A stretch of DNA of 64,000 bases from contig NHZP01000022.1 of NCBI GenBank assembly GCA_003313425.1, positions 558,001 through 622,000 on the forward strand. The letters run 5' to 3'. The number at the start of each line of letters is the position of its first letter. Position 1 is the first letter of the stretch. Source of the DNA: Pseudopyrenochaeta lycopersici (taxonomy: Eukaryota; Ascomycota; Dothideomycetes; Pleosporales; Pseudopyrenochaetaceae). The notes under the pieces were generated by a model. The model was not told where the DNA came from. It did not search any database and saw only the letters and a program-made list of their open reading frames with translations. This document shows positions 11,401-22,831 of this stretch, piece by piece. Both the position numbers and the translations under genes were made by a program.

Positions 11401-13423
11401 ATCAGGCATAGTTAGGATGAGACGACGTCGGTGGATGCGCAAGAGAGTGTGGGGTAGTTTGCACGAGCAACTGTCATCCTTGCAATACGTAAGTGGCCCG
11501 TGCATCCAAACGAACCCAATGACATGATTGACTTCTCTTGCTCACTTGCCGCCCTCAGGAGTCTGTAAGTGGGACTATGGTGAAAATTTCTTCAAAAACA
11601 AATATGAGTATCTATCCAAAGCTGGCCGATTTCAGATTGGAGTCGCTTCCTCGTTGCTAACCATTCTCATAACTTTCCTTTGTATACGACTAAGTGCAAC
11701 AACCGTCTTTCGACAAGAAAAAACAAAATATCACGCTCTAGGTCATCGAAGACCCATGTTCCCATGATTTGTCACCTGTTTCCAACTCAGGTTTGCCTAT
11801 TGGGTAAATTCTTGCCGAGCTTCATATGTCTCTGCGCCGGGTACAATTGTCAGGCTCCTTGCCGACTCTCGAAGTCATCTTAATCTCTTCAGGTATTCCA
11901 GGAAAATAGAATGAACGAGAATTAATATAACAAGAGTAAGGAATTTCCCATGCTACCTTTCATTGACCTCTGATATCGCCTAAGTTATCTTGGTACAAAC
12001 ATTGGGCCTATCATCTTGACCGCTCACGTTTGTCCTATGCCTATAATTGTTGGCAACCAACTTGCCGTAATGTGGCACCAATGCCCAATTCAAACCCAAC
12101 TGGAGCTAGTCACATTGTTCCACTCAGTACTCTGCACGCCAGCCATATACCTGCAATTAGGACGTCTGCGTATCATAGACTTGTTCACGAGCATATAATT
12201 AATTGGGACAGAACTCTGCGCGTCGGTCTCAAGGTACTGTATTTAATCACTTGAATGATAATTTTACATGAGTGGCAGCATTTGTCACATTGTTTGCTAC
12301 ATAGAGCCAAAGCATTCACGCTCGACATCTGGTGTCAGGAATCCAAGTAAATGAGAAGAGTGTGTATGACTGATGGGGAGATGTCCTAAGATTGCGTTAG
12401 AATCCAAGGCACTTACGGAGAAAAAAAATTGCCATTCCTGACAAGAGAGGGATCGAATGTTCAGAGTCCAGTCCCGACAAGGGTTGTTCACTGGGTCCGT
12501 GATTGTCTCAGATATGTTTGCAAACAATGCAAAGGGCGCGTACCCATTAGAATTGCTATAAATACAAATAAAGATATGTGCAGTCGGATTCGGACTGTTG
12601 TTCGGCTCTGTTGAGCAGCTTGTCTATAGTACCTGGTCGTCAATGATTTGCTACGGTTTGATAGGATTGGCTGGGATAGGCAGACCGCTTCGTGTTCGCA
12701 TTACTCTCTGGCTTGTCGGGTACGTAACTCTCGAGCTTGCTGACACCACGAATTAGCCTATATCGAAGGGAGTCAGAGATAAGGGTGCACACTGTTGAGC
12801 CCCCAAGTTTAGTAGGCCGTCGGCCCCAAAACAACAGCGGCTTTCGGGCAACATGATGGTTTCGGTAACAGCACCGCGGGGTGTTGCATGCGGACTCAGC
12901 CTTGTAAGCTCCTGCCATATCGACTGGCATATCAATTGATCGGATATGTCTCCTGTAGCATGACATCACAGGTCCGACGATGGGGCGCTCTATAGCAGCT
13001 TGGCAGGAGAGAGTCAGCGGGACAGTTAGCTTTATTCTCTTACATTCGATGGTCTTTCGGGTTGTAATCGCAGATGGGACATGTCCGTGGGGTCTGCGTA
13101 CTTGACAGTGTACACAACTGCGTCTGTCACCTGTGTATTGTTCTGGCCAGTCTTGTTTTGATCATTTTCAACATAAGAAGGGAACTAGGAAGACCAATGA
13201 AAAAAATTCAAGTTACTGCACGACATAAGATCTCAGAGTAAGTGCTGAAGCGAAAGTTCCAATACTGTGCTTGCAATTGTGTTGTGACGGTGCAGCGCTC
13301 ATCATTCGTTATCGATATCACGACCTAAAGCGGATTGGACCCAGCGCGTCATCCTTGCCCATCTGCCATGACCGCGGCTTTAACTGCCACAGCTCCGCAA
13401 TCCACCTCCCCACTGTCCACCCA
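8407..13423. other. Gene-poor 5-kb stretch
   Basis: Long stretch between the CCDC137-like gene and cullin-4. Apart from the weak minus-strand ORF at 8823-9125, I find no ORF with a recognisable domain, no terminal inverted repeats, no LTR pair and no tRNA or 5S rRNA. ORFs of 60-190 codons on both strands look like chance. It could hold a non-coding RNA or decayed mobile DNA, but nothing in the sequence shows this directly. Confidence 0.5.
8823..9125 (-). CDS. Small hypothetical protein, weak support
   Basis: A 100-codon ATG-initiated ORF (MSKPSRPACPHHNP...) with a C/G-rich third-position look more like the window's real genes than the surrounding DNA. It is rich in Ser, Thr, Pro and Ala, contains four cysteines, and has no signal peptide or membrane segment. 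I recognise no family. It could be an orphan gene, the last exon of a gene whose other exons I cannot find, or chance. Listed because it is the best coding candidate in the 5-kb gene-poor stretch. Confidence 0.25.
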   Translation of the reverse strand: MSKPSRPACPHHNPTLQLQATPDTLADMHPMQRFIATPSSQRPVAFTETLSVGTATSDGCTCASIPANILEAMTRTAITQCNETAHHDDELPELTGASQP

Positions 13424-16258
13424 ATGTCCGCCAATACAGGTGCTTTGAAACGCAAGCACTCGGCCAAGACTATCAAAGAGCTCTTCAACACGCAATCGAA
13501 GCCCAACGTTGCCACAGCGCCGCTGTCGCCCACGAACAAACGTATACGGCGAGAGAGCTCCCCAATATCCGGCACCGAGGCCGCCACCCCTCCAGCGGCA
13601 GTGAACAGCATGAGCACAGCAGATATGTACCACTTTCCGAGTAAAAGAGCGGATATAGCGAATAATGCGGAGGTTGTGGACCTAAGTTCGAGCCCTACCA
13701 ATAGCCCCGCGAAGCCCGGTGGGCAGCCAAATGGCTTTCGCAAGGCTACACCGAATATGCACGCAAATGGCGGCCCCAAAAGGTTGCTAGTCAAGAACTT
13801 CAAGCCTACGCGGAGAGTAGACCCGAGGGTATTCCTAGATCAGACATGGCAGAAGATCGAGAAGGCGCTGGACACAATCTTCCGACAAGGCGAGATTGAT
13901 TTCAGCCTTGAGGAGCTATACCGCGGTGTAGAGAATGTCTGTCGACAGAATATGGCGAAAGACGTGAAGGAAAGGCTTGTCATCAAGTGCAGAGATTATG
14001 TTGCAGGGAGTTTGAAGGCCAAAGTCAAGGAGAGCTTGGGTAGGGCCAACGTCGATGTGCTGAGGGCGACATTGCAGGCGTGGGTGGTTTGGAACTGCCA
14101 AATGGTATGTCTGCAGGTGCAATGCGTAGGAAATGAGTTACTGACAAGCTGCAGAAATATCTCGACTGGATTTTCTGCTACCTCGACCGTGCTTACCTAC
14201 TCCCACGACACGAGTCACTTCGTGAGATCTCAATCGACCTCTTCCGTTCCATAATCTTCGAGCATGCGAAGCTTAAGAAATTCATAGTTGACGGTGCTTG
14301 CGATCTGGTTGCAGCTGATCGAGCAGGCAGTGATCTTGACAGCGACACCTTCTCCAAGACGGTGAACATGTTCCACGAGATGCAGGTTTACACAAAGGAG
14401 TTTGAGCCACGATTGATGGAGCTAAGCCAAACATACGTGATGAAGTGGGCCGACGCTGAGAGCACTGAGAGATCATTGCCGGAGTACGTCCGAAATGCAA
14501 GGGCGCTCATGGATCGTGAGATGAAGCGGGTTGAGCTGTTCAGTTTGCCCAATACGACGAAACGGGAGCTTCTCACACTGCTTGAGGATCATCTGATATC
14601 GAGAAAAGAGCCAAAGCTCAGTATGTTTCCTTCACATGACGCGTCAACTCCTTGTAGCGCTAACGGTTGGCAGTCAACCAAGATGAGCTTGCTGATCTTC
14701 TTGAGACAAATGCAGTGGAAGATCTCGAGCTATTATACACACTTCTCGAACGACGCAAACTAGGGACAAACCTACGGCCAGGATTCATGAAATGGATTGA
14801 AGACGAGGGTACAGCCGTTGTATTCAACGAGAAGGAACAGGAAAACATGGTTATTCAGCTTCTCTCACTGAAGCGCCAATTGGATGCTGTGTGGAAGGTG
14901 TCATTCCACCGAGATTCTGAGCTCGGTCACGGTCTTCGCGAATCCTTCGAAACGTTCATGAACAAAACGAAGAAGACAAGCGCCAGTTGGGGCACAGACA
15001 ACTCAAAGACCGGCGAGATGATTGCCAAGTACGTGGATATGCTGTTGAGAGGTGGTGCCAAAGCTATACCAGCACAATTGAGTAGAAAGACCGAGAAGCC
15101 TTCCGTGGCACATGCAGAAGATGACAATGAGGACATTGTGTTTGACGAGGATACAGAAGTTAATAATCAGCTGGACCAAGTACTCGACTTATTCCGCTTT
15201 GTACATGGCAAGGCAGTTTTCGAAGCTTTTTACAAGAAAGACTTGGCCAGACGACTTTTGATGGGCAGGAGTGCAAGTGCAGACGCCGAGAGGAGTATGT
15301 TGTCGAGGCTGAAAATTGGTAAGTATTGAGGATGATTTTTATTGTAACTCTCTAACATCTCTAGAATGTGGTGCTGGTTTCACAGCCAATCTCGAGCAGA
15401 TGTTCCGTGACATCGAACTCTCACGCGAAGAGATGACCTCCTACAAGAACATTAGCGAGGAGCGGAACGAGAAACTTACTCTTGACCTTAGTGTCAACGT
15501 TCTTTCAGCGTCATCTTGGCCCACGTATCCTACCGTTCCTGTTATACTCCCTCCACAAATCAAATCCGCGATCGACAAGTTTGAAGCACATTACAAGGTC
15601 AAGCACTCCGGCCGTAAGTTGGAGTTCAAGCATGCTCTCGCTCACTGCCAGGTGAAAGCCAAATTTCCCAGGGGTAATAAGGAGTTGGTGGTTTCATCTT
15701 TCCAAGCAATCGTTCTCCTGCTGTTCAATGGGCTGAAAGAAGACGAACACATCGATTACAACTATCTAAAGGAAGCTACCGGACTACGTAAGTTACCTAA
15801 GCCGGTCAACATGATTGGTATGCTGACGTACCACAGCCCCTCCCGAATTAAACCGAACTCTGCAATCACTCGCATGTGCTAAACTTCAGCCCTTGACCAA
15901 ACACCCCAGAGGCCGAGAAATCAATCCCACCGACACATTCACCCTCAATAGCTCCTTCAATAACCCCAAATATCGTATCAAGATCAACACCGTTCAGCTC
16001 AAAGAAACCCCCCAGGAAAACAAAGAGACTCACGAACGCGTCGCCGCTGACCGCAACTATGAGACTCAGGCCGCCATCGTGCGAATTCTTAAAGCCAGGA
16101 AGAGAATCAGTCATGCAGAATTGGTCAGTGAGACCATCAAGGCGACGAAAAACAGAGGAACTTTGGAAGTTAGTGGGATCAAGAGGAATATCGATCGGTT
16201 GATTGAGAAAGAGTTCTTAGAGAGGGAGGACGATGGGTTGTATGCTTATATCGCGTAA
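13424..16258 (+). CDS. cul4: Cullin-4, scaffold of CRL4 ubiquitin ligases
   Basis: Five exons (13424-14104, 14155-14620, 14674-15318, 15365-15787, 15837-16258) give 878 aa, with introns of only 46-53 nt. CUL4 binds a DDB1-type adaptor at its N-terminus and the RING protein Rbx1/Hrt1 at its C-terminus. CRL4 acts in DNA repair, replication licensing and, in fungi, heterochromatin and DNA methylation control. The first about 120 residues are a low-complexity basic tail, then the cullin repeats begin. The cullin homology core includes KKDLARRLLMGRSAS. The C-terminal winged-helix block contains RNYETQAAIVRILKARK, where Lys about 824 is the expected NEDD8 acceptor, and the protein ends DDGLYAYIA, as cullins do. 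The upstream in-frame extension from 13271 looks non-family, so ATG 13424 was chosen. Its neddylation partner DCN1 lies about 7 kb downstream. Confidence 0.95.
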
Positions 16259-18119
16259 GAACGCCCGACAGCACTCCAGTCGTATAGTTCTTGGACGAGA
16301 TGGAGCAGAGTGCGTGTATAGTTGTAATGCCATTCTATCTGAGAGCTGTTTTAGTAAATCAGCACTACATTACTAGAAATAAGTCTACACATCTTCGATA
16401 TTGAATTTCAACGCTGAAAGAATACTCTTTGCGAAAGTAGCATGAGGCATTGGTTACAATAACAGTGATGATAGAACTACAATCTCTACCTCCTGCCCTT
16501 AGCATCGATCCTGCTTTTCGTCTTTCCCCGGTACCATGATAATTCCCTTTATTGGCATACATTCCGCCCGGAATAGCTAACAAAATGAATATCCTCGTTG
16601 GTGGCATCGCTCGATGCACCCTCATAAAGGTCACTAGGACTAGATGTAGGAGTCGGGATGGAACCCTCCATGGGTGGATTGGATTGTGCATTGTCTCACA
16701 TCACAACTCAACCCGTCGGTTTAGCGGCTCTGAGCCTCCCTTCTGTCCAGCTTGTCTCAGTCTCTACGAGCGTTCTCTCTGGTTGAGAGTGATACCAAAC
16801 ATCTTGATTATGTTCGTCATTTTGGCTTCTCCCTGCCAATTGATGAAACGGTAATGTCCACAAGCCCTCCTTATTCCGATTGCGTCTTCCATTTACAATT
16901 CTCTAGAGAAAATCCGCCACAAAACACACTAACAGATCCACAATTAGCCTCCCATGCTTTTCATCCTCGTTCCACAAGACCTCTTCGTCCCTGCCGATGT
17001 TGTGTCACCAGCGTGACATTTTACTGGTTGATTTACACAAGGCAATATCGTCGTCTACCAAGTATTTTGGCACGCAGTTTCCGCGTTGCAGGTTATTGAT
17101 CAACTTTTCCATCATTATATTTACTTTCATGCCCTCATCTGACTCAAATCTCTCCAATGCTTCTCCCATATATCGATAGAAGAGTTGACATTGAGTTCCC
17201 ACGCACCTAGCATTGAAGGCGATATTGAAGGGTGCATCGTAATTTTCTAAACGGTGGTGGATACGATTCTACTGTGGGGACTGGTCTTATTATTGATTTT
17301 TAGATATGCAGACTTGTCAAAGTTGTAAGAGTATATTGAGATTTATGACGTATAAAGCTTGCGGGACCGCCGTTACCAAGGAAGGAGACTGTTTTTTTTT
17401 TGTCAAAATGATGATAAGCAGATACTATGGGAAGACACTTTACGCAAAGAAAATTCTCAAAGCAGCAGATTCGCTTGGAAGATTTCCTTTGAAGCTCAGT
17501 GTCCATGAAGTTTTCTCTGCCTTGAAGATCATGTAAGGAGAGCGAAGTGGTTGTGTGTCAGCGATGAGATGGACAGCGAGCACACGTGAATAGTAACACT
17601 GCAATTTACAGATTCAAAAGTGATCATAATTGTGATAAACGCCAATACAGTATCCGACAGCGTATGTGCCATCAAAGATATTCCATGCAAGAACCATGCT
17701 TTGGATGGTATGAAATTGATTCCTGTGCCATTTCCACGCTATGTATACATGATTATTATCTACCAACCGAAAAGTGTGCCGTTAAAATTGGGACCATGCC
17801 TGGGTATACCGTATTGTGCCATTGGTAAGGATACGCCGTGAAGGAGATGAAGAAGAAGAAGAAGAAGAAGAAGAAGAAAAAAAACAGAACCCGCAAGATC
17901 CTTGCCACGTATCCTTGGAAGCTATTTCCGCATAGAAAACCCATGTCCAAGACCGTGATAGAGAGGCCGTGAAAGCTACCTGAATGAAAGTCGTGAAGTG
18001 GTGCTGCAAGACCCTTTGCTCCATTTGGAGTACAGCCATCGTAAACAAACGCCATTGAGTTACGCCGGCAATTGTCAGCGACAATGCGATCGCAAAATCA
18101 AACCCAGTAGAAAACACTT
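16259..18119. other. Convergent intergenic region
   Basis: 1.86 kb between the stop codons of cul4 (+) and the unknown gene on the minus strand. It holds the GAA microsatellite at 17849-17878. The rest looks non-coding: short ORFs on both strands without domains. Confidence 0.55.
17849..17878. repeat. (GAA)n trinucleotide microsatellite
   Basis: About ten uninterrupted GAA units followed by an A run, in non-coding DNA about 240 bp beyond the stop codon of the minus-strand unknown gene. The run reads TTC on that gene's strand, so it may lie in its 3' UTR. Confidence 0.9.
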
Positions 18120-19001
18120 TTAATGGTTGACGCGTATCGTGGGTCGCCCACGCTCCCTAGAGTTCCGACGAGATCGGGCCACATCGGCCTCTTCTTGCTC
18201 TCGAGCCATGCGCCTTAACGCGGCCTTGGCTTCTTCAAGCGGGATGCTGTCGTTGCGTCTAGGACTATTCTGCCTTGAGGGACGCTGGCTCGGAGGTCGC
18301 GATGCGGGATTGGAGGACGGGAAGCGGATGCTATTGGCTCGCGTGCTGGGAACACTGAGACCATCTCGCATGCTTCCCGGACCAGTGCGGAAGACACTGC
18401 TCATCGAATCTTGGCTATGACTGTCGGCATCGCGGTCGAGCGAGTTATTCCGTGAACGAATATAATGGGGGCTATCGCGCTTGAGCATGTGACGGAATTG
18501 CTTTGTCTGAGAGTCTATAACCCAACGCTGGTAGCCCTTGTCACCGCCAGCGACGAAATTGCCTTCAGCATCATAGCATTGAACCCAGGTAATGCCGTCG
18601 TCGAGTTTGAAAAAGGAACGTTCGACTAGCTTGCCGTTTTCGTTCTTGATAAAGCCCTGCTTCTTTCGCATCTTGTATTCAGGATCCAGAATGTTGCGCC
18701 TCAAGAATCGAGAATAGTGAACTTTAATGTGTTGTTCTAACATGACATACTCCTTGGGTTGGGACGACTTGGCTGGCAAGACTGGGCCTCCCTCTGCAGT
18801 CTTGGAGTCATTTGCGTTGGTGGGAGCATCCTTGAGAGTTGCGACCAAGTACCAGCCTCGGCCGGGTATGTACTCATACCGGCCTGGGACTGGAGTTGTC
18901 CACTCCTCAGTCCTCCTGGTTGGACGCTCGCTTTTGGATGCCTTGAACCATTTGTGCGGCGAGAAGACCTTTTGGGTAGCGAGAAAGAGATTAGGCGTCA
19001 T
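18120..19001 (-). CDS. Conserved-looking hypothetical protein, 293 aa
   Basis: Single-exon gene. The longer open frame to 19043 starts only at TTG, so ATG 19001 (MTPNLFLATQ) is used. The N-terminal two thirds are well structured in appearance, with PGRYEYIPGRGWYLVATLKD, then a basic stretch SRFLRRNILDPEYKMRKKQGFI, then FFKLDDGITWVQCYDAEGNFVAGGDKGYQRW. This region suggests a small compact domain with several aromatic residues. The C-terminal third (about residues 190-293) is Ser/Arg/Pro-rich and disordered, with RPPSQRPSRQNSPRR-type stretches that look like phosphorylation targets. No signal peptide or membrane segment. I do not recognise the family and assign no function. Confidence 0.75.
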   Translation of the reverse strand: MTPNLFLATQKVFSPHKWFKASKSERPTRRTEEWTTPVPGRYEYIPGRGWYLVATLKDAPTNANDSKTAEGGPVLPAKSSQPKEYVMLEQHIKVHYSRFLRRNILDPEYKMRKKQGFIKNENGKLVERSFFKLDDGITWVQCYDAEGNFVAGGDKGYQRWVIDSQTKQFRHMLKRDSPHYIRSRNNSLDRDADSHSQDSMSSVFRTGPGSMRDGLSVPSTRANSIRFPSSNPASRPPSQRPSRQNSPRRNDSIPLEEAKAALRRMAREQEEADVARSRRNSRERGRPTIRVNH

Positions 19002-21479
19002 TCCAGTAGTGAAGAAGGTGCTCTTAAGAGTAGATCTCGACAATTATCGTGTGATAGAACGCAGGATCCGATGAATATGACCAATGGGAAATCAACAATG
19101 GGACTACGTTGGACTCAATATAGGCAATGAGTGCTCAACTGTGGTTCTGTTGTGAAGCACGTGGGTTTTCACCCTAGTGGGTAATTGTGACGCGCTAAGA
19201 CTTTTCCACGGAGGCGAAATCTTATAGAAGGGAGAGTTCGGCCACGAGAACGGCGAAGGTTTTATCTGAGGAGCCGGAAACGCCGATCCAGCTGCGTGCA
19301 AAGCACGACTGAGTCGCAGAAAGCGAAAGGAGCCTTTGCGCCTGGTTCACCGAGTTGTTCTTATTGCGAAAGAGAAAAAAGAATCAAGACAAAGGCAACC
19401 ACGAGGTGACAAGATATTTAACGGACGGGAGCTAAAATAGTGTTGGGCTTGAAAATCTTTCCCAGGCCGACGGAAAGAAATTGGAAGGGCGCTTCGACCT
19501 ACCGAAGAGCGTAGTGCGAAACTGTGGGTCGGGGACTGCGTAGAAATAGTCGCATTGTCATATGGCGAAGTCTGAGCACGATTGGATGCACGAATCTCGC
19601 CCCCGGCATCTCGGACTTATAGGACCAACATTCGTCATCGCACACTGCCTCAATCAGCTATTCTCAGCACAGCCGCTCCGATTCTTTCCTCACCTGGCGT
19701 CACAAACGCGCTGATATCTGGGTTTCGCATGTACAAGTCCTAATTTGTGCAATCCCTCGCAGCAACCCGCATCCGTCGATAAGTAGCCAAACGGGCCAAT
19801 CAGGGGCCAGTCTGCCTGCACGCTGTGGATGCTGCGAGATAAAGCGCCTGAGGTAGGACCGTGGTCAAGCAGGTGCCAGCGATTGCGAAATTGCAAGGGC
19901 AGGCACAGACGAGCACAGATTCATGGCGGTGTGATGCTGGGTCTGAGGGTGCGGAAGGGAAAGGAATGGAGTGGAGAGCAATTAGTGAGTAGACTAGAGC
20001 GCGGAACTCGTAAGCGTCCGAGTAAGCGAGTCCTTCAGGCGCGATGAACACCTTGAAACATCGTCGACTCCACGGTTTCCCAGACGATCCGGCAGTACCT
20101 TGCTTACAATACGCTTGCAAACACAGACGTCACTGGAGCCTGGTTGACACCCCTTTTCACCTACTCGGCTTTACCCAGAAGACGTGCAACAGGCCAAGGA
20201 ACCTTCAGCCAGGACAATCGCCGTTCTCCCGCATTGGTGCGCGCCGTCCGTGACTCGCACGGTCTGACTATCTTATCAACATGCGGTCAGTTCAGGTCAC
20301 TGAGCGAATGTTGAGCTGCCACTTTGACCGACACGGGAGAGCCGCCCAGTTGTTCGGGTGCTCTGCTTATGCAGGTCAAGCGAGCCACCAGAATAGCCAA
20401 AATGGACATTATGTGCACCCACATACCGATTCTCTAGTAAATGAAAATAAGATGATTCAAACTCGGATTGATGATTGCATTAACATCTGCTATATTAGTC
20501 TCCTGATAAATACGACAGTTCACATCACGCGAGATCTGATGGCTTCTTGACAGAGTTCATGGTCTCGGCTTAGAATACTCACACGGCTTCTTGATAATAT
20601 TTTCCGACGACTTCATTGGATTAGCTTGGTTTGTAAGACACCTTGGGCTTATACAAAGCACCTCATGATCCGGGGTTTCAAGCACCATTTGCGGGTACCT
20701 TGCATTCGCAATGGCCTTCAAGCATTGACAAAAGGCGTTATAATGGAGCATGTCATGCTTCTGGCTTATCATTCCAAAGTTCTTGTCAAGCCTGTAATAT
20801 TACTGACAATATTTGCAGCATAGCAAGACATGTCAGCATGGCGAGCAAGTAAGCATCCGTTCTCGGTCACCTTCCCAATACAATAACAGTACAAGCTTTG
20901 ATACCATGTAGATCGGAAAGTCGCTGACGACATTTGCATTGCCAATGTCATTTATGATTAAGGCCTGTTGTCGTGTAGCAAAGACATAGAAAATCGTTCA
21001 TGCTTGTCACGGAGTTTCGGACAAATGTGAGCAAAGGTGGATATGTTTGCACTCGAAGCTTGGCGTAGCAAGGTAGCTGTCGATCGACGTGTACTGCATT
21101 CCGAATTGCGCGCAGGTACAAGGTGTCATATCAATCGCCAGCAAAAGAAACCGCACTTGTAGGGGCTGTTAGAATGACGTGAAACCGTGGGCTGGTCGTT
21201 TGTGAAATGTGATTCAACCGTGCTGCCTCATCAAAGAACCCTCCAGGGTCTCTACATCTCCACATCACCATGTGATAGCAAAACCCTAAGTTTGGCTCAT
21301 TTTCATTGCATTCCTACTGCTCCTGTCCCTCCATGCCTTGATTCATCCCGCTTGTGACATTTCGCAAGGACTTTTGGAATACATACCTCTCGAGAGGATG
21401 AAAAGCCTTCCTATTGAGATCGTAACTAATCAGAGAGACGCCTTGTATGCCCCGCCCCAAAGTGAAAATCCGCGCTTGT
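19002..21479. other. Intergenic, 2.5 kb
   Basis: Lies between the start of the unknown 293-aa gene and the stop of RPL32, both on the minus strand. It holds the promoter of the 293-aa gene and the RPL32 3' region. I see no domain-bearing ORF, repeat pair or RNA gene. Confidence 0.5.
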
Positions 21480-22212
21480 CTACGACTCGGTCTTGACGCG
21501 AGCCTTGCCGTTGGTCACCTTGACGCCGATCTGCTTCGCCCGGGCAATGATGTCAATGCGCTTTCGTGCTGAGACGGAGTGGGAGATCCTGTTCAATGTT
21601 AGTATACTGAAATTGGAGAGCCCGTTATTGATAAAGTCGATAGACATACTCTGCGGCGAAGGTGGTGTTGTGCATGAGGAGGAGGTCGACGTCGGCAACT
21701 GATATTCATTAGCTTCGCCCGAATTTGCATCTTTGGAATCGAGTCTCGTACCGTTGGAGACGAGGAAGGCCTTGTGGCCGCTGGGCATGAGGTGGCGGGT
21801 CTTCCTGTTTGAGCCGTATCCGATCTAAGAATCGCATCCGTCAGCCTGTGTTCACGATATTTTTCTTTCCCACACCCGAAATTTCGAATCCGCCAAAAGC
21901 TTCCAGATTGTAATCCGTGGGATGAGGGCACTCCGTACCTTGGGCATAGCAGCCTGACCCTTGAACCGCCTGCGGACGCGGTTGTCAATACCCTTAGGCT
22001 TGCGCCACGAGGGGTCGACGCCTATCCTTTGTCAATTCCCTATTCACTCCTTCCAATTGCCATGCATCTCACATTTGAAGCGGTCGGACTGGTGGCGGTT
22101 GAAGCGCTTGGGGTCTATATTCGATATCGTCAGTCGCAATACTTCGATGTCACGGAGGGAGATTCGGCGTACGCTTCTTGACGATCGCGACGTGCTTCTT
22201 AGCGGCAACCAT
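21480..22212 (-). CDS. RPL32: 60S ribosomal protein eL32
   Basis: Six short exons (22212-22173, 22114-22073, 22021-21939, 21824-21752, 21698-21650, 21588-21480) join to 131 aa, the usual eL32 length. The spliced protein begins [13 protein letters not shown] and continues [71 protein letters not shown] and finally [20 protein letters not shown]. eL32 is a structural protein of the large ribosomal subunit. Five introns in a 396-nt CDS is dense even for this window. A further intron probably sits in the 5' UTR, ending directly before the ATG (listed separately). All joins preserve family sequence, so the model is firm. Confidence 0.96.
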
Positions 22213-22261
22213 CTGCAACAATAATTAGTATCGTAAGTGTACGGTACATGGGTATACACAC
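22213..22261 (-). other. RPL32: Probable 5' UTR intron of RPL32
   Basis: Immediately upstream of the RPL32 ATG the minus strand reads GATACTAATTATTGTTGCAG, a good branch site and acceptor, with the AG touching the ATG. A GTGTGT donor 49 nt upstream would complete an intron of the window's usual size. Inferred from signals only. Confidence 0.55.
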
Positions 22262-22350
22262 TTTGTCTGCTGTGTGGTTAGTTTGTCGTAGCGAATTTGA
22301 CGTTCGGTGTCCCAGAGCGAAAATGCGTGCCGCCAGTGTTGGCTCCCAAG

Positions 22351-22360
22351 ACGCTAGCGT
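22351..22360. promoter_or_regulatory. 10-bp palindrome upstream of RPL32
   Basis: ACGCTAGCGT is a perfect 10-bp palindrome about 140 bp upstream of the RPL32 ATG, within its probable promoter. It could be a dimeric regulator site. A single occurrence can also be chance. Confidence 0.25.
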
Positions 22361-22831
22361 AAGCGAGAACGCACCAGCCACACAGCTGGGGCGCAGCCAA
22401 ACCCCTCCATAATTTTTTGGTTGGCATAGTCGGATCGCGTCACGAGGTTGGGCAACGACATTCAAGAGGTTCAAGGCAGCAATCGCGCGAATAATGGGTT
22501 GAACATCTGGTTCGCGTTACTGGAATGACGAATAACCGTGAAAGGCTTTCAAGCCTGTATAATACTCATGTCGCGCTATTCTATCTACTAGTAGATGCTG
22601 TCTGTGTCGACGAAAACTGCCATGAAAATAGGCCAAGGGTATGTAATGCTCCTGTAGAACTCATATCATGCGTCATGTGAACCCCCCTTTTGAGGCAACG
22701 CCGTCAGTCGTCGTGGTGCGAAGCGTGCTATCGCCAGTGACGCCCCACACATTGATCGTGTTGGTCGCAGATGCAAGTCCATTGATAATTCTCCGAAGAT
22801 CGTGGAAGAGGCAAAGAAGAAAAGAAGAAAC

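Noticed and set aside
13271..13423. N-terminal extension of CUL4 from 13271
   Set aside because: Cys/His-rich sequence without family similarity. The ATG at 13424 gives a normal cullin-4 N-terminal tail.
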